DNA of 64,000 bases from Molossus alvarezi. Taxonomy: Eukaryota > Chordata > Mammalia > Chiroptera > Molossidae. This document shows, one piece after another, positions 11,682-24,502 of the stretch. The stretch lies in assembly GCA_037176705.1 (NCBI GenBank), contig CM073907.1, positions 11,377,001 through 11,441,000 of the forward strand, given 5' to 3'. The position numbers were made by a program, and so were the translations under genes. The notes under the pieces are model-generated. The model saw only the letters and a program-made list of their open reading frames with translations, was not told where the DNA came from and made no database searches. The stretch's first letter is position 1. Each line of letters opens with the position of its first letter.

Positions 11682-14531
11682 CTGGATGGGCAGCAAAAGA
11701 AAAGGGCGTTTTGAAATCCTGCAATGGTCCAGGGTTGCTGAGTACGCAAGGGGAGCCCCCCCGCGTGGTCTCTGCCGGGGGGCGCTGGAGCAGGCTCAGC
11801 CTTGGGGTGCTGCTCCCTGCAGTGCGGGGTGCCACAGACTGGCAGCCCGGACGGGGCGTACGCAAGCTCTCAGCAGGTTCTGCTCTCCCACGGGAGAGGG
11901 GGCCAGTGCAGACGAGGAATTCAGGACGAGTGAGTCTGTACATTACCGGAGAACAGCTGTATGTAAACTCCCTGTTCCCACGGACTCACCCGCGAAGCTG
12001 CCCCCGCAGGCGAGAAAGACACAGACACACCGCTTTTACCCAACAGGGCATCCGAGCGAGTGGGGCTCCTCTCCTCCTTACGACGCGAACATCGTTTCAC
12101 CCCCGGGCACCCATCGTCATTATGGGCAAGGCAGGCTTGAGGGCAAACGCAGCCACAAGGGGAACCGTGGGGACGTCTGTTTGGGAGCCCAAGGATGCGT
12201 GAGGCTGCCCACGGCGAGGGAGCTGGGATAGTGATGATGCCCACAGAGCGGCAGGCGGCGGGAGCCACCTGCAGCGTGGGGACGGCGGGGTCTGAAATCC
12301 TGCCGCGTGAGCACATGGACGTGTCCCCTCCTTGCCTGGTGGGGCACGTGACACGCCCTGTGAGGACAGAGGTGCTCTCCTGCCTTGGGCTGTACACAAA
12401 TGGTACCCGCTAATGGTGCCAAACACGCCCTCAGGTGGCAGCTCAGGTGGCTGTAGGGGAGGTGCGCTCAGGTGAGGCTTAAGCCCAGTGGGTCCTCCTG
12501 GGTCTAAGCAGGTAGCAAGTTCGCTTCCAGGCTGGGAGCTCCAGGAGAGGGGCCAGCAGGGGCTCAGTGCGGGCCGTGCGGGGCCCACCTGCCTGGCTGG
12601 GGGAGTGTTGCCTGGACAGTGCTAGAGACAGGAGCCCTCTCCCCTCTCCAGCCTCCCAGCCCTCCAAGGGCTTGCGCGGGTGGGGGTGGGGTGCCGAGAG
12701 CAGCCCGAAGTGCATAAACATCCACTTCTCCAAGAAACAGACTTGCAGTAACACATTTGGAAACGTGCCTCCGGTTTAAAAGGAGGGGAGGAAAAAAAAC
12801 AAAAAAAAAAACCTCTTTAAAAGAGATCTTTATTATCTCAGTATGGGAATTAGACTGGTGAATGGAGAATCCATATGAAACCAATTTCACGCAATTCTGC
12901 AGCCACGTATGACGTGTGTGCGTGTGCACAATGGATTTCAAATGCAGGTCCCCGTAGCTCCGGGGGTGCCCGACCCTACGAGTAATGCGTGCATCCTGGT
13001 TTGGGGACAAGGACTCCCATTTGCAGCCAGAGGGGTACCTCTCATTTCCAGGTTGAAAAACTCGAAGTCACAATTATATTTCGAGAGAGAGGAACAGTTC
13101 ACATTAAGGAGGGCTGGGACTCGGGCTGCGGCGGCTGTGGCGGCTGCGGCTTTCTCTGAGTTTTGTTTACCGTGGGCTGAATGAAGCCAGGCTGCTCTGA
13201 CAACTGTGGAAGCTTTGAGAAAAGACGGGAAATAGGCCCATCTTGGCGTTTGCTAGAGACAGCAAACAGGTGACGTTGGGACTAACAAGTGACGCTTTAG
13301 TGGGGTGGGGTGGGGGGGTCTCATCGTTTAGCTCTTGCCCCTCTGCATAGCTGCTTTTCAATGTGGACAGGAGGGTTTTCTCTCATGACAGACTAGGAAA
13401 TAATCTTATCACAGAGAAATGGCCTGGGGACAGGTCCCTGGGTCCTGGAAACCAACCTGCAAAGCTATACCTGCAGCAGACTTTGCGGGCTCAGTTGCAA
13501 TGACAGATCTCCAGGCAGTTGATGTCACGCGTGGAAACCAGCTCATCCGAAATTATAACGGCGTAAGGCCATCATGGGTGGTACCATCTTGGCGGCCAGC
13601 GCTCATGGACAGAGCCGTCCCCTCAGGAGATTCCCTGGAGGTGACCAGGGAATTCTCTGGGTATCACCTACCCTCCAGTGGCTGCAGGTGGCCAGAAACC
13701 ATGGCTTAATGGGGACAAAGGACTTCTGAGCAGAGACTTGGTCGGGCACCAAGGACAAAATGTGCTTTGATTAGAGACTTACAAGCTGCCACAATACAGT
13801 TCTTTGAAGGGAGACCCAGAGTCCGTCTTTACCAGCTATCGGAAGTGAGCCACGAGAACTCCTGGGCCCCGGGAAGGACACTGTGGCACCCCTTTCTTAG
13901 GAGAGCTTTGACATTCTTAAACTGACGCACCAGCGGGCTGCAGGGGGTCCTCCCTGAGAGGTAAGATGGGGGCTCTAACCTGACCACACAGGTTTCTCGA
14001 GACCACCTGGGGAGTCAATATTCCCCTAGCATGGGGTCCACCACCCCCAATTCCCGAGTGCTTGTTGCACGCTGAGTTTGGAAAATCTGAGTGATGTTGG
14101 TTTGGAAGGAAGCGGAGTCAACAGCTCATTTCCAAAAGGTAATTTCCAGTGTGGATATACAAACTGCGGGGTGGGTCTGCGCCATCTGATAGGAAAACAC
14201 AGACTCGGGCGGGGCTGTCTGCTGAACGAGGCCACGTCTCCCTGGCGGCCACACGGCTGAGCAGTTCCTTCCTAGGGGCAGCTCCTTTTGAAAAGAGATT
14301 GGAGAACTGCCAGCAAGGAGTCAGGGCAAAGTTTCCAGAGGGGCGAATTCTCAAGTTTGCTGCAAGAGGTTGGATAAGCAAAGATCAAGAGAGAGGCCCA
14401 AATGCGAGTGGCCAGGTAAACCACCAGGAATCGGGGGGCGCTGCCTGCCACCGGGGCCCCAGGGAAGAAGCCAACGGGGAGACCCCTCAAAACCTCAGCC
14501 TCTGCCCGAACGCAAGCGCACAGCGAGTTAC
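11682..14531 (-). other. Intron between ADAMTS17 exons F and G
   Basis: This is 2.85 kb without any recognised SINE or LINE. It contains an A-rich run (about 12790-12812) and a GGC/GCT-rich stretch (13122-13152). The segment 12815-13110 is AT-richer than its surroundings and unexplained. Confidence 0.8.
13122..13152. repeat. GGC/GCT-rich trinucleotide stretch
   Basis: An imperfect run of CGG, CGG, CTG, TGG, CGG, CTG and CGG triplets. Confidence 0.6.
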
Positions 14532-14689
14532 CATCAAGTGCAGGGGTATTTTGGTTGGTCCCTTGGCAGAAATTTTCTCCCACAGGCCCCTTCGAACGTA
14601 GCGCACGGTCGTGCCCGCAATCTGGAACTCCCCGGGGAGCTCTATCTTCCAGTCACTGTTGATGGACCGCCTGCCGGAGTCTTTGAGAG
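14532..14689 (-). CDS. ADAMTS17: ADAMTS17 exon F: spacer domain, first half
   Basis: Two bases complete an alanine codon, then 52 codons end in phase 0. It reads [18 protein letters not shown], then [18 protein letters not shown], then [16 protein letters not shown]. There are no cysteines, as expected of the beta-sandwich spacer. The alternation of basic residues (RR, RYVRR, K) would give a positive face that may bind matrix glycosaminoglycans, which is inference. The acceptor is TTCCTTTCCAG|CT with a good pyrimidine tract and the donor is ATG|GTAACT. It follows a 13.6-kb intron, the largest complete one here. Confidence 0.95.
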
Positions 14690-15226
14690 CTGGAAAGGAA
14701 GTGGAGCAGCATGGGATCCAGGGCACCCGGATCTCTGCAAACGGAAGCTGGTGTCCTGACTGATGGGGCCCAGGCCTCCCCCTCCACGGGGGCAGGAGGG
14801 AGGCCTGAGGTGGGAGAGGGGGAGCTTTCTGTGCCCTGAGAACAGAAACCTTGGGCAAAGGGAGCAGACAACTCAAGACCCTAAACTAAGGACCCTCCGA
14901 GAGAGAGCTGTTGTAAACCCATCTCTGGGTGGGCTCCCTGCTTCCCATCAGTCACAGTGAGGGTCCCGCAGCAGCAGCAGAGAGTAGAGACCACCACAGT
15001 CCAGGTGCTTTTCACTAAATAGAGTCTTCTGCCCCATGAATGAATTCTATTTTAATGCGCCCAAGGCTACAAAACGGGTTTTGCTACTTCAGCGAAACTC
15101 GGGTTCCTTCTACACTTATCTCTCTGGGGCTTCTGTTGAAGGAAGGCAGCCGAACTCCAACATCTCTTGAGGATTTGATAGCCCTACATTAGGAAAGTGG
15201 ATGTTCCTTAAGAAATAAGCATTATA

Positions 15227-15446
15227 GCCCGGCCGGTGTGGCTCAGTGGTTGAGTATCAACCCACGCACCAAGAGGTCATCCGTTTGATTCCCGGTCACA
15301 GCACAGGCCCAGGTTGTGGGCCAAATCCCCAGAGGGGGGCGTGCAGGAGCTGGCCCACCGATGTTCTCTCTCATCGATGTTTCTGTTTTATCTCCCTCTC
15401 TCTCCTCTCTCTCTAAAATCAATAAAGAAAAAAAATTAAAAAGAAA
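15227..15446 (+). mobile_element. VES SINE, AATCAATAAAGAAA-tail type
   Basis: The repeat AAGAAATAAGCATTAT before and AAGAAATGAGCATTAT after is the target-site duplication. It forms an inverted pair with the next copy. Confidence 0.93.
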
Positions 15447-15482
15447 TGAGCATTATTCTTAAGAAGTACAAATTGCCATTTA

Positions 15483-15682
15483 TTTTTATTTTTTCTTCAT
15501 TGATTTTTAGAGAGAGAAGAAAGAAAGAAACATCGATGAGAGAGAACATCGACTGGCCGCCTCCTGCATGCCCCGCATTGGGGATTAGCCCACAACCCGG
15601 GCATGTGTCCTGATCGGGAATCGAACCGGCAACCTCTTGGTGCATGGGTCAACGTTCAACCACTGAGCCACACAGGCTGGGC
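15483..15682 (-). mobile_element. VES SINE, inverted relative to its neighbour
   Basis: Starts TTTTTCTTCATTGATTTTTAG and ends CCACACAGGCTGGGC. ATTGCCATTTAT and AATGCCATTTAT flank it. It lies next to an L1 3' end. Confidence 0.9.
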
Positions 15683-15689
15683 TAAAATG

Positions 15690-15898
15690 CCATTTATGAA
15701 AACAGTCACAAGGATGTAAAGTGCAGCATAGGGAACACAGTCAATAATACTGTAGTTACTTTGTGTGTTGCCAGGTGGGTACTAGACTTATCAGGGGGAT
15801 CCCTTCGTAAGGTATATAAATATCTAATCATGATTTTGTACATCTGAAACTAATATAATAGTGAATGTCAAGAGTACTTGGAAAAAAAATTAATTTTT
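15690..15898 (+). mobile_element. L1 3'-end fragment
   Basis: Reads GGATGTAAAGTGCAGCATAG, then TCTAATCATGATTTTGTACA, CTGAAACTAATATAATAG and an A-rich tail, all typical of the L1 3' untranslated end. Confidence 0.85.
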
Positions 15899-16324
15899 AA
15901 AAAAAAGAAGTCAGCATTATTCTATTGAATGCTACTCTGGGAAACCATGCTGCCCACAGATGCGTGGGCCCCAGGGTGGGGGGGTTCCCACACCCCGGCT
16001 CCGTGGCCTCGGGTGTGCATGTTGCTGCTTCCTCCGCTCCGCACAACAGGTGTTAGAAGAGAGAGAGAATCAACACTATGCGGATGGGCCCAAAGCAGAA
16101 ATCGAGTTTCCCATACAAGCCCTAGTTCTCCGACTGCCCACCAGGGACATTTTGTATCTCTTCACTTAGATGTGAAATCACATCGTTCTCAGCAGGAGAG
16201 CCTTCCGCGGGGAAATTCTGTCATTTTTGGTTTCGCTGTGCTAGCCGGGAAAGAAAGAAAGAAACCAACTGGACTCTCCTGGCACTAAGGAGAAGGTGGT
16301 GGATGGCAAGAAGTAACAGCAAAT

Positions 16325-16557
16325 CTTTTTTTTCCTTTGTTTTTTTTTGTTTGTTTTGTTTTGTTCAGATAGAGTGGGAGGGAGAGAGAGAGAGAAACAT
16401 CGATGTGAGAGGGACACATTGACTGGCTGCCTCCCGCACGACCCGACCAGGGCCGGGGACAAAGTGCAACCAAGGTCCGTGCCCTTGACTGGAATCAAAC
16501 CCGCGACTCGTTGGTCCGCGGCCGGCACTCTAACCGCGGAGCCGCACCGGCCAGGGC
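16325..16557 (-). mobile_element. VES SINE with altered T-rich tail
   Basis: The tail is a T/G-rich run (TTTGTTTGTTTTG type) instead of the CCTCACCC box. The head ends GCACCGGCCAGGGC. Confidence 0.9.
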
Positions 16558-17331
16558 GCGGCAGCACATCTTCATGTCAGTCCGGGAAGTGATACCCCAG
16601 CCCACCCCAGGGCCCGCTCCCTGCAGGGGCGGCTGGATGCCCCCGACGCTGCCCCTGCCTCGGGACTCAGCTCCATCCAGATTCGGTGAAACCACATCTC
16701 GTCCATGCTCCGTGTTCTGCTTGCCAAGGCCAGAGAGAAAACGCTCGCGTTTAATACCGACGTCGGATCCCGAAAGCCGAGGCCAATAAAGGGCTTGGGG
16801 TGACCCCGAGTGCATGAGCCTCCGGCTGGGCCGGCAGCCGGTGGATCAGCCCTGGTCAGCCCCCCAGCAGTCACGGGGACTGCAGGACACTGGTGTCGGC
16901 CCTGCAGGCTCTGCTGGTGCACGCGGGAGGTGACGCTCAGGACCCTTGCTTATGGCAGCTGCCGAGAGGAACCGAGAGAGAGAGAGACAGAGAGAGACAG
17001 AGAGACAGAGAGGCAGGAGGGGCTGCTCTCCATCAGCGACGTCCAGTGGGGGCTTCATACCCACAGTTGCCCGCAGAGCGCCGAGGTTACAGGGCTCTGG
17101 GGAAAGCTTAGGAGAGAGAAAGCTCCATCACTTGGACTCGAACGCTTCCCTTCGAGAAATTCTACCCGCCACTGACGTTTCCCGGCCACTCAGAGGAAGC
17201 AAGAATGTGGGGACACCCACCATGGCTGTTCCTGGTTCTCCGCGGCCATCAGCTGCGAGCCACCATTTCCGGGGCTCCCCCTCTAGCTCCTTTCGCCCAA
17301 CTCTCCTTCCCAAACCCTCTCGACGAAGAAT

Positions 17332-17542
17332 TCGGTTGGCCCTCTGTATCCGCGGGTTTTGCATTCTGCAGATTCAGTGGATTGTGGTGCAAAAAAACAG
17401 CATTTTTTGCTTCACAGTTAGGAGTCCGCGGATGGGGAGGGCCCCACCTTACGCGTGTTGTACGAGGGGCTTGAGCATCCATGCATCCTGGAATCCTGGG
17501 GGCCCTGAAACAAATCCCCCGCAGGTACTGAGGGGTGACCGT
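17332..17542 (+). mobile_element. MER2/Tigger-like DNA transposon fossil
   Basis: Starts GGTTGGCCCTCTGTATCCGC and ends GTACTGAGGGGTGACCGTA, inverted ends of the Tigger type (TA target). Confidence 0.8.
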
Positions 17543-17544
17543 AT

Positions 17545-17640
17545 TTCCCTCTTCTCACAGATGAGGAGACGGGGGCACAGAGAGGTTAGATAAGCTGCCT
17601 AAAGTCACACAGCTATTAAAATGTAGAGTTGAACACAATG
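17545..17640 (-). mobile_element. MIR relic
   Basis: CACAGATGAGGAGACGGGGG then AGGTTAGATAAGCTGCCTAA and GTCACACAGCTATTAAA is the reverse complement of the MIR core. Confidence 0.85.
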
Positions 17641-17845
17641 GTTCGATTGGGGGGGGTGCCCACTGAGAAAGGGCTCTGTGGGGCCACGTCAGCCCAGAGA
17701 TCGAGAATGCAGGTCCCTTCCTGGTGCTTCTGTGGCAGCCTGACCCCCGAGGGGGAGCTGGGGGGGGGGTAGGAACGAGCTCCAGGGTCCACTGAGAGCA
17801 TGAGTCCTTTCCAAGGCCCTGTCCACCATGCTCTACTCTTTTCTT

Positions 17846-18087
17846 TTTTTTTTATCCTCATCCGAGGACATTTTTCCATTTTTTGTTCAGATAGAGTGGG
17901 AGGGAGAGAGAGGAAGAGAGAGAAACATCGACGTGAAAGGGACACATCGAGTGGCTGCCTCCCGCAGAACCCAACCAGGGCCGGGGACAAACTGCAACCG
18001 AGGTTCATGCCCTTAGCGGAAACCGAACCCGGGTCTCTCCGGACCGCAGGCCGACGCTCTAACCGCTGAGCCAAACCGGCCAGGGGG
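17846..18087 (-). mobile_element. VES SINE
   Basis: Perfect 14-bp target-site duplication TCTACTCTTTTCTT (17832-17845 and 18088-18101). Confidence 0.95.
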
Positions 18088-21000
18088 TCTACTCTTTTCT
18101 TAAAGGAGGCCCCCAAGTTAAATAAGTGTGGGGCCCCACAAGTTCCCACCCGTCTCCATCCTTGGGCACCAACGGATGTAGGCAATTTCCCTTTGTCTGC
18201 AAGCATTTGGAGATTCGTTTGCGTGTGAAATTACGATTTTGAGACCCAGAAACTCAGCTGGGGTTATTACGACAGTCACAATGCTTTGCTGTAACAGCCC
18301 ATGGACTAGCGACGAGCAAAGGGGACTCCGGAGGGGCTGGACTCCATCGGCGATGTCTGGATTTTCCGGGGAGGGTAGTTCTGCTCCGCCTGGCTCAGAG
18401 GTCGGATGTTTTCATCCACTGTCTGAAACAGACCAGTGCTCTGTGTATGTGCTGAGAAGCTGTCAGAAGTCTCTCGGCAGCTACAGAGGCTTCCCCAGAG
18501 ACGAGGGTGGGTACCTGCTCCCCCTGCTCCTGCAGCAGACAACACCTCCCTAATGGCCTAGCAGGTCAGGTCACGTGGCAAACGTCTGCTTCCAACCCGG
18601 GCTCCTCTCTCTTCCTGCAGATATTTACACGCTGTCCCTGGCCTCGGGCACGGTGGGAAAAGACCGTGAGCCATTCTGGGGAGTGAGGAGGGGGCATCCC
18701 TGGCTGGAGGCCCGGCTGGAGGTCTGGCCGGTCCACAGGCCCCCCTGCGTGGTGCTGTGCCGAATGGGCTCTTTCCGTCCTTCTCCCTGTTGGACTCCAC
18801 TGGACGGCTTGACCCGCAGTCAACCTACTTCCACTCCTGGCACGGACTCAGCTCCACTTTATTTCCACTCGGAGTCCTGGCAGCTCTGTCCTCAGCCGTG
18901 GATGCGAAGTGCAGAGGCGTTTCCTGTTCCAGGTGGTTTGGAGCCGGCCGCCAGGCAGCGTGGGCTGGCCGGGGCTGGGGTGAAATTCTCCAGACTCTGC
19001 TCCCAGCAAATGTGAGAGGAACTCAGTCACACGCGCCTGCCTTCCCAAGCACCAGCCCCAAGTGGAAACAGGCTTGTTTGAACCAACCTGAGAAACGTAA
19101 CAAGCGTGGACCACCTCCGCGTTCGCCCTGGTGCGCACCCCAGGCCCTGGGACGCCGGCATTGCGACCGGCGGGTAAGATGAGGGGCCAAGGAGGCTCCA
19201 ACCTCCCATGGAGGTCCCGTGCCTCTGGGGCGCCGAGGAGTCATCCTGTGACACCGAACCCTTCTCCTCAGGTTGGGGGTTTGCTTGCTGGCCCTAAAAT
19301 GGGCTCCAGTTGAAAAGGCCCATTTCATGGGGGAATCAGAAGTTGAGCAATATATAGGACCCTGGCATCCTTCTGTCCCTTTTACCGGTACCGCCACAGA
19401 AAAGTGGAGATAATGTTCCTATTTTGGCTACATACCTGGAACTGGGGTCAGGGAAGGCATGGTGTTGGGACGTCTCAGAAGCCAAGGGACTAATGGCAGG
19501 CACCACTGGTCCTTCTGGGAGAACCAATGAGCCAACCAGAAGCTCCGGGAACACTGGGATGTGAATATACATCGAACAGGATGAGGGTCGGAAGCAACGT
19601 CAGCCTCCCTGGGAGGCCCATGGTCTCTGGGGAGCAGAAACATCCCGTATAGGTAGGAGAGGACCGATGTCCCCGTGGGAAAAGGTAACTTTCGGGGGTA
19701 ACGCTAGGTGATGGGGCTTCCGAATCAGATGCTGGTGACCTTGACCCGGGTTCCTTAGGTGGGCAGAAAGAGAGGGGGTGGACTCTGAGGATTTAGGACA
19801 AAGGCCACCACTCATGTTGGAGAGTACTTACAGGCGTTGTTCTATTTGTAGAGTGACTGTTGGGGCCAGGAACGCAGGCAAGACAGGGCCAATGTCCACA
19901 CCAGGGAGGCGGGGAAAACCTCAGGGCTGATGAAGACCTCTGTGGGTGTGAGGCCTCTGGAGGTGGCGGGGCTGCTTGGGACACAGGAGCGACCCCAGGG
20001 GACTGTCTACTGGTGAACCCTGGCGTGGTTGCTTAGAAACAAGAGTGTCCCCAATCCTGCCTGTCCCCCAGGCAGGTGTGTACGGTTATCTAAGTGGTTC
20101 CTAACTTAGACAATGGGGTGATGGTCCTCATGGTAGACTTGCCTAGTTTTCTGTCTGCCTCATCAGACTGGCTTTCTCAAGTAGAGACCATTTCTAAGAA
20201 AGACTTGGATAGTTTTGTGTAGTCTGCAACGGCAGGAAGGTGGACAACGACATGCTTTTTAAAAAGCAGGGATAAAAGTTGAAAGAGAAGTATTTCACGG
20301 GTAACTCCATTGTAGCCAAAATGATTTAATTCTTAAGTTTGAAGCCAGAGAGAGAGAGAGAGAGATTGCCTCTTACCTATTTTTAAAAATCTCAACCAGT
20401 ACCTTGCAACGTCGACTGAGAGATTATATATGAGGAAGCCCAAGAGGAGGTGACCTGGGTAGGCTCTCAGCCACCACCGGTTTGAATTCTAACCCAGGAC
20501 AGGAACAGGGGACTAAGGCTGTCGGGAGGACACGGGTCACTGCATGTCCCATCCCAGGAATAAGCATAAAGAAGACACATGTGTCAACTCGGCACTCAGA
20601 TCACCTTGGCACCCAATGCCAGGATGCAGAGGCTGGGACCTGAGCCCAGGGCAGGCTCAGAGGGTCTCCTGAGGCTAAGAAGGGGTTCAAACAATTCCTC
20701 CTAGGCATTAGGCATAGTTCTGCTGAAGGCAAAGACGAGTCTGGAATGGAACCCCGTTCTTCCATAGAAAGACGGTAGTGCCTCAAGTTACTGGAGTTGA
20801 CCACTAGGAACTTGGGGTACATGGTACTTAGTGGAAATCAGTGTCCTTTGGGTTTCCATGAGATTTAGGGCTGGTGTTCTTTTTTCCAGCTAAGGCGTCA
20901 CCCCCAGAAACACTGACACCCTACAGGTGCTTCCGATACTGACCCGGCTAAGACTCTCTGAGCTTCCTGGGGTCACTTTGGGGGATGCATGTCCTCCAGC

Positions 21001-21465
21001 TTCCTTCATGCTTAAAACTGGCTGTGGTTCCCACTGGGCCCTCCCCTCGCCTCTCCCACCTCGGGAGTGGCTGTTCTTCATCCAAATATGACATCACTCT
21101 GATTCCTACATCAGCACACCTAAAACATGGGTATAAATCCGATAGCCCAGGAGACGGATGCTGAACCCAGTGACCAGCCTGGTCGTCCACCTCCATTCCC
21201 AGGACGTGCATGATGAGTCAGATCATTTTTGCGTTACCCAGAAAACTGTGGGCGGGTTTGTCCTCCACCACGCGGATCCTCCGGGCTCCAGCAGGAATGA
21301 CAGCCGCTTCGATATAACCTGCAGCGACAAGGGACAGAGGTGAACCACACCTGCCTCATCGACCCCTTGTGGTTTCAGAGCCTGTGGGCTGGCAAGCCGC
21401 ACAAATCCAGGGTCAGCTCTCCGAGCGTGCTTCTGTGGCCAGAATCCCTTGGCACCATTTGCACG

Positions 21466-21860
21466 AGTTATGGATTGCACTGTGTCCCCCAAAATCCATT
21501 TGTTGAAGTCCTAACCCTGGGTACTCAGAATACGACCTTATTTGGAAATAGGGCCAGTGAAGATGTCATTAGTTACGATGGGCGGGCCCCTCATCCAATA
21601 CGACAGATATCCTTATGAAAAGGGAACATTTGGGCACAGCACACAGGGGAAGACAACATGGAAACATGGAGCAGAGATTGGGTGACGCATCTCCAAGCAC
21701 CCGAAGCTAGGACGGGGGCTGGGACAGATCCCTCCTCGCAGCCTTCAGACGGAACCCACCCTGCTGAGACGTGACCTCGGTCTTCCTCCCTCCAAACTTC
21801 CCGTCTGCTGCTGACACCACCCAGTTTGCGGTATTTGGGACCCCAGGGTTGCCCACTAGG
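21466..21860 (+). mobile_element. MaLR-like solo LTR (MLT/MST type)
   Basis: Reads TTATGGATTGCACTGTGTCC, then GAAGTCCTAACCCTGG, GACCTTATTTGGAAATAGGG, CCTTATGAAAAGGG and CACCCAGTTTGCGGTATTT. An old retrovirus-like LTR with no internal genes left. Confidence 0.75.
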
Positions 21861-23390
21861 TCGGCTGGGGCTCAGCAAGACAGTGCCTCTTGGGAGTGAG
21901 GGTGTGGGGTTCCCTCTGGACACGGTCCTCTCCTGGAGGTTCCTCCGCTCTTCCCTGTAGTGTGAACTCCCCCCAAGTCCCCTCGGGATCACAACAGGAG
22001 CTCAGCGACGTCCCCTCTGACAACACAACTGCCCAGACCCTGCGGACCATGTCCTGCCCCCACAGCCCCTTGGTCATTCCTGCAACTATCACCGCATGTA
22101 CATTTGCATCACCAGGCTGCAGTCCGAGCCGAGACGTATCCGCCGAGGTCCAGAGTAGCTCGTTCCCCACCATCCTCGGCAAGGTGCCCTTGCAAACCAC
22201 GCGGGGTTCCCACTCCCATTTTTAAGCTTAACCTTGGCTCAAGGAGCATCACTGAAAATCCACGGGTTTCCTCTCCTGCTCGCGTACCCTCGGGTGGGGC
22301 AGAGGCCGATGGGCAGTGTGGAGCCGGGAGCAGAGGCGCAGCTCGGGTTTGGCTCACTGTCACTGGACCTGGAAAGACGGGCCGGGGAGTCTCTGCCGCG
22401 CATGGGCTCGGCTGGCCTTTCTCTCTAAGGTGAGTCCCTCCAACCACGATGTGGAGGGAACCAATGAAGAGTAAACCCCAGGCCTGAAAGACGGTCCTTT
22501 GTCCACAAAGCAAGGGCACCATCTCTAGCGTCACTGCTTTCTTTCCAACAGCCACAGCTCAAAGGCCACCCCGAGGCTGGAGCGGAGCCACCAGGAGGGA
22601 AAGAGTCCCGTCACCAACTCCAAAAGCGCCTCGCTGTCCCTCAGACCAGATGTCCCCAGTGCAGACGCCATATCATGTGGTCTGGGCATGGACCGTAACT
22701 AAAGGGAAGAGTTACTCTAAGAATTCATGAGACACAGTCATCTTTTAGGTAAGGTAGTAAGACTTGATCCTTGGAATAACTTTCCAACCTAGTCTCTGCT
22801 ATTAAGAGAAATCTAGTTCGAGGGACACAGTTTGGTTTCGTGAGGGAGCCATGGACAAACTCAAGGCCTCTGACACTGTTCCAGCAGAAAAATGCCAATC
22901 CCTGTCTTAACGACGAGCGGTTTGAACAAACTTCAAGGTGATGTTGACCTTAAACTTGTCTCAACTCTTCGGAATACTGATGCTTCCAAGCTACGAGCAC
23001 ATGTCCCTGGGAAGGAATTTTTGTGTCAACTGCCCAGGCAGATTTGTTCTGCTCGATGATTGGGGGGGTCAAATTTTTTTCCCCTGTGTTTTCAGTAGCT
23101 TTAACTTTTTTTTTTTTTTTTTTTGAAGAAACCCCTTTTGCTGGTGAGGCACCAAGACAGAACACAGGTAAAACCCTGGCTATGTGAACTGGATTTCCCC
23201 CGGGGTTGTATCAAACATACATAAAAATAAATCAAAGTTACTTTTTTTGGTAATCAACTCAGAAAGAATCAGAGAGTTTTTTGTGTAGGTTCCTATTTTT
23301 TTTCCCTTTTTACAAAAGTTGTTTATGAGACTATTACTGTCTGTATTTTTTCCTCAAGGTTGCCTGGGTCAAATGAAAAAGAGCTCACTG

Positions 23391-23625
23391 CCCTGGCAGG
23401 TTTGGCTCAGCAGTTAGTGCGTCGGCCCGCGGACCATTGAGTCTCGGGTTCGATTCCGGCCAAGGGCGCGTACCTTGGTTGCAGTTCGTCCTTGGCCCTG
23501 GTCGAGGTTTTGCGGGAGGCAACCAGTCGATATGTCCCTCTCACATCGATGTTTCTCTCTCTCTCTCTCTATCTGAAAATAAATAGAAAAATATCCTCAG
23601 GTGATGATTAAGAAGAAAAAAAAAA
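23391..23625 (+). mobile_element. VES SINE
   Basis: Head GCCCTGGCAGGTTTGGCTCAG and tail ATCCTCAGGTGATGATTAAG. GAGCTCACT before and CAACTCACT after suggest the duplication. Confidence 0.93.
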
Positions 23626-24502
23626 CAACTCACTGCTTGGGAAGCCCAGGAGGCTGGACTAATCCTCTTGTCCACTCCTCTGAACGTGAGGTCCGTGCAG
23701 ATGGGCCAAAGCAAGGCCGTGACCTTGAGCTTCAGCCTGACAACCAGGCGGGGGTGACCAAGTGCCCGCTGCCCTTTGGAAACCCCAGCCCTGTAATCTG
23801 GAAACTTCCCCGCACACGAAAGTGCCATCTGTGTGGGGCTGCATTCTCCGGCGTGTCCCAGCACATTCTGCCAAAATGCCAGGTGTGGCTGAGAACAAAA
23901 ACGTCCCCCTGGCTCGCTGACAGGTTTCTGTCTGGCTTCCAACCCCGTGACTCTCTCTCTTTTTATAGCTTTCAAATTGGTTTTATTCTATAGTTTTTCT
24001 TTTTTGGCAATCGGTCCTCAACATCAATTACACGTTAATTGGTGGCCTCCGTGTTTATCCACGGCTCACGCACGGCTCCTTCCCGTCGCTCTGCCCCGAA
24101 GACGCACAGCCCGTGAGCAAGGCGAGAACCCAGACGCTGCACCGCCGGGACCACACACGGCGTCCGGACATCGTGCACGAGAAACACGGGGCCGCAGCCC
24201 TGCCGCCACACAGGTGGGCACCTGCGTGCCAAGGTTATTATTCCCGACTGAGAAAGACATCGCCGGCGGTTCGTGTGCGCATCTCAGGGGCTGCAACTGC
24301 GGTTCTTAGTCACAGTGGAAAGTCAAGTGTCACTCCATGTCCTCGTCACGGAAGGTCACCTCCCCACGGAGCCGCCGCACCTCCGGTTAGAGACTGCAGC
24401 CCGGAACCGGCCCGTGGCAGGGATTATAAAGGTGACTGGGATAAGTGTGTGACACAGGGACCCGTCCGCACAAAAGGGACAGACCACGTCACCCTCCCTT
24501 TT

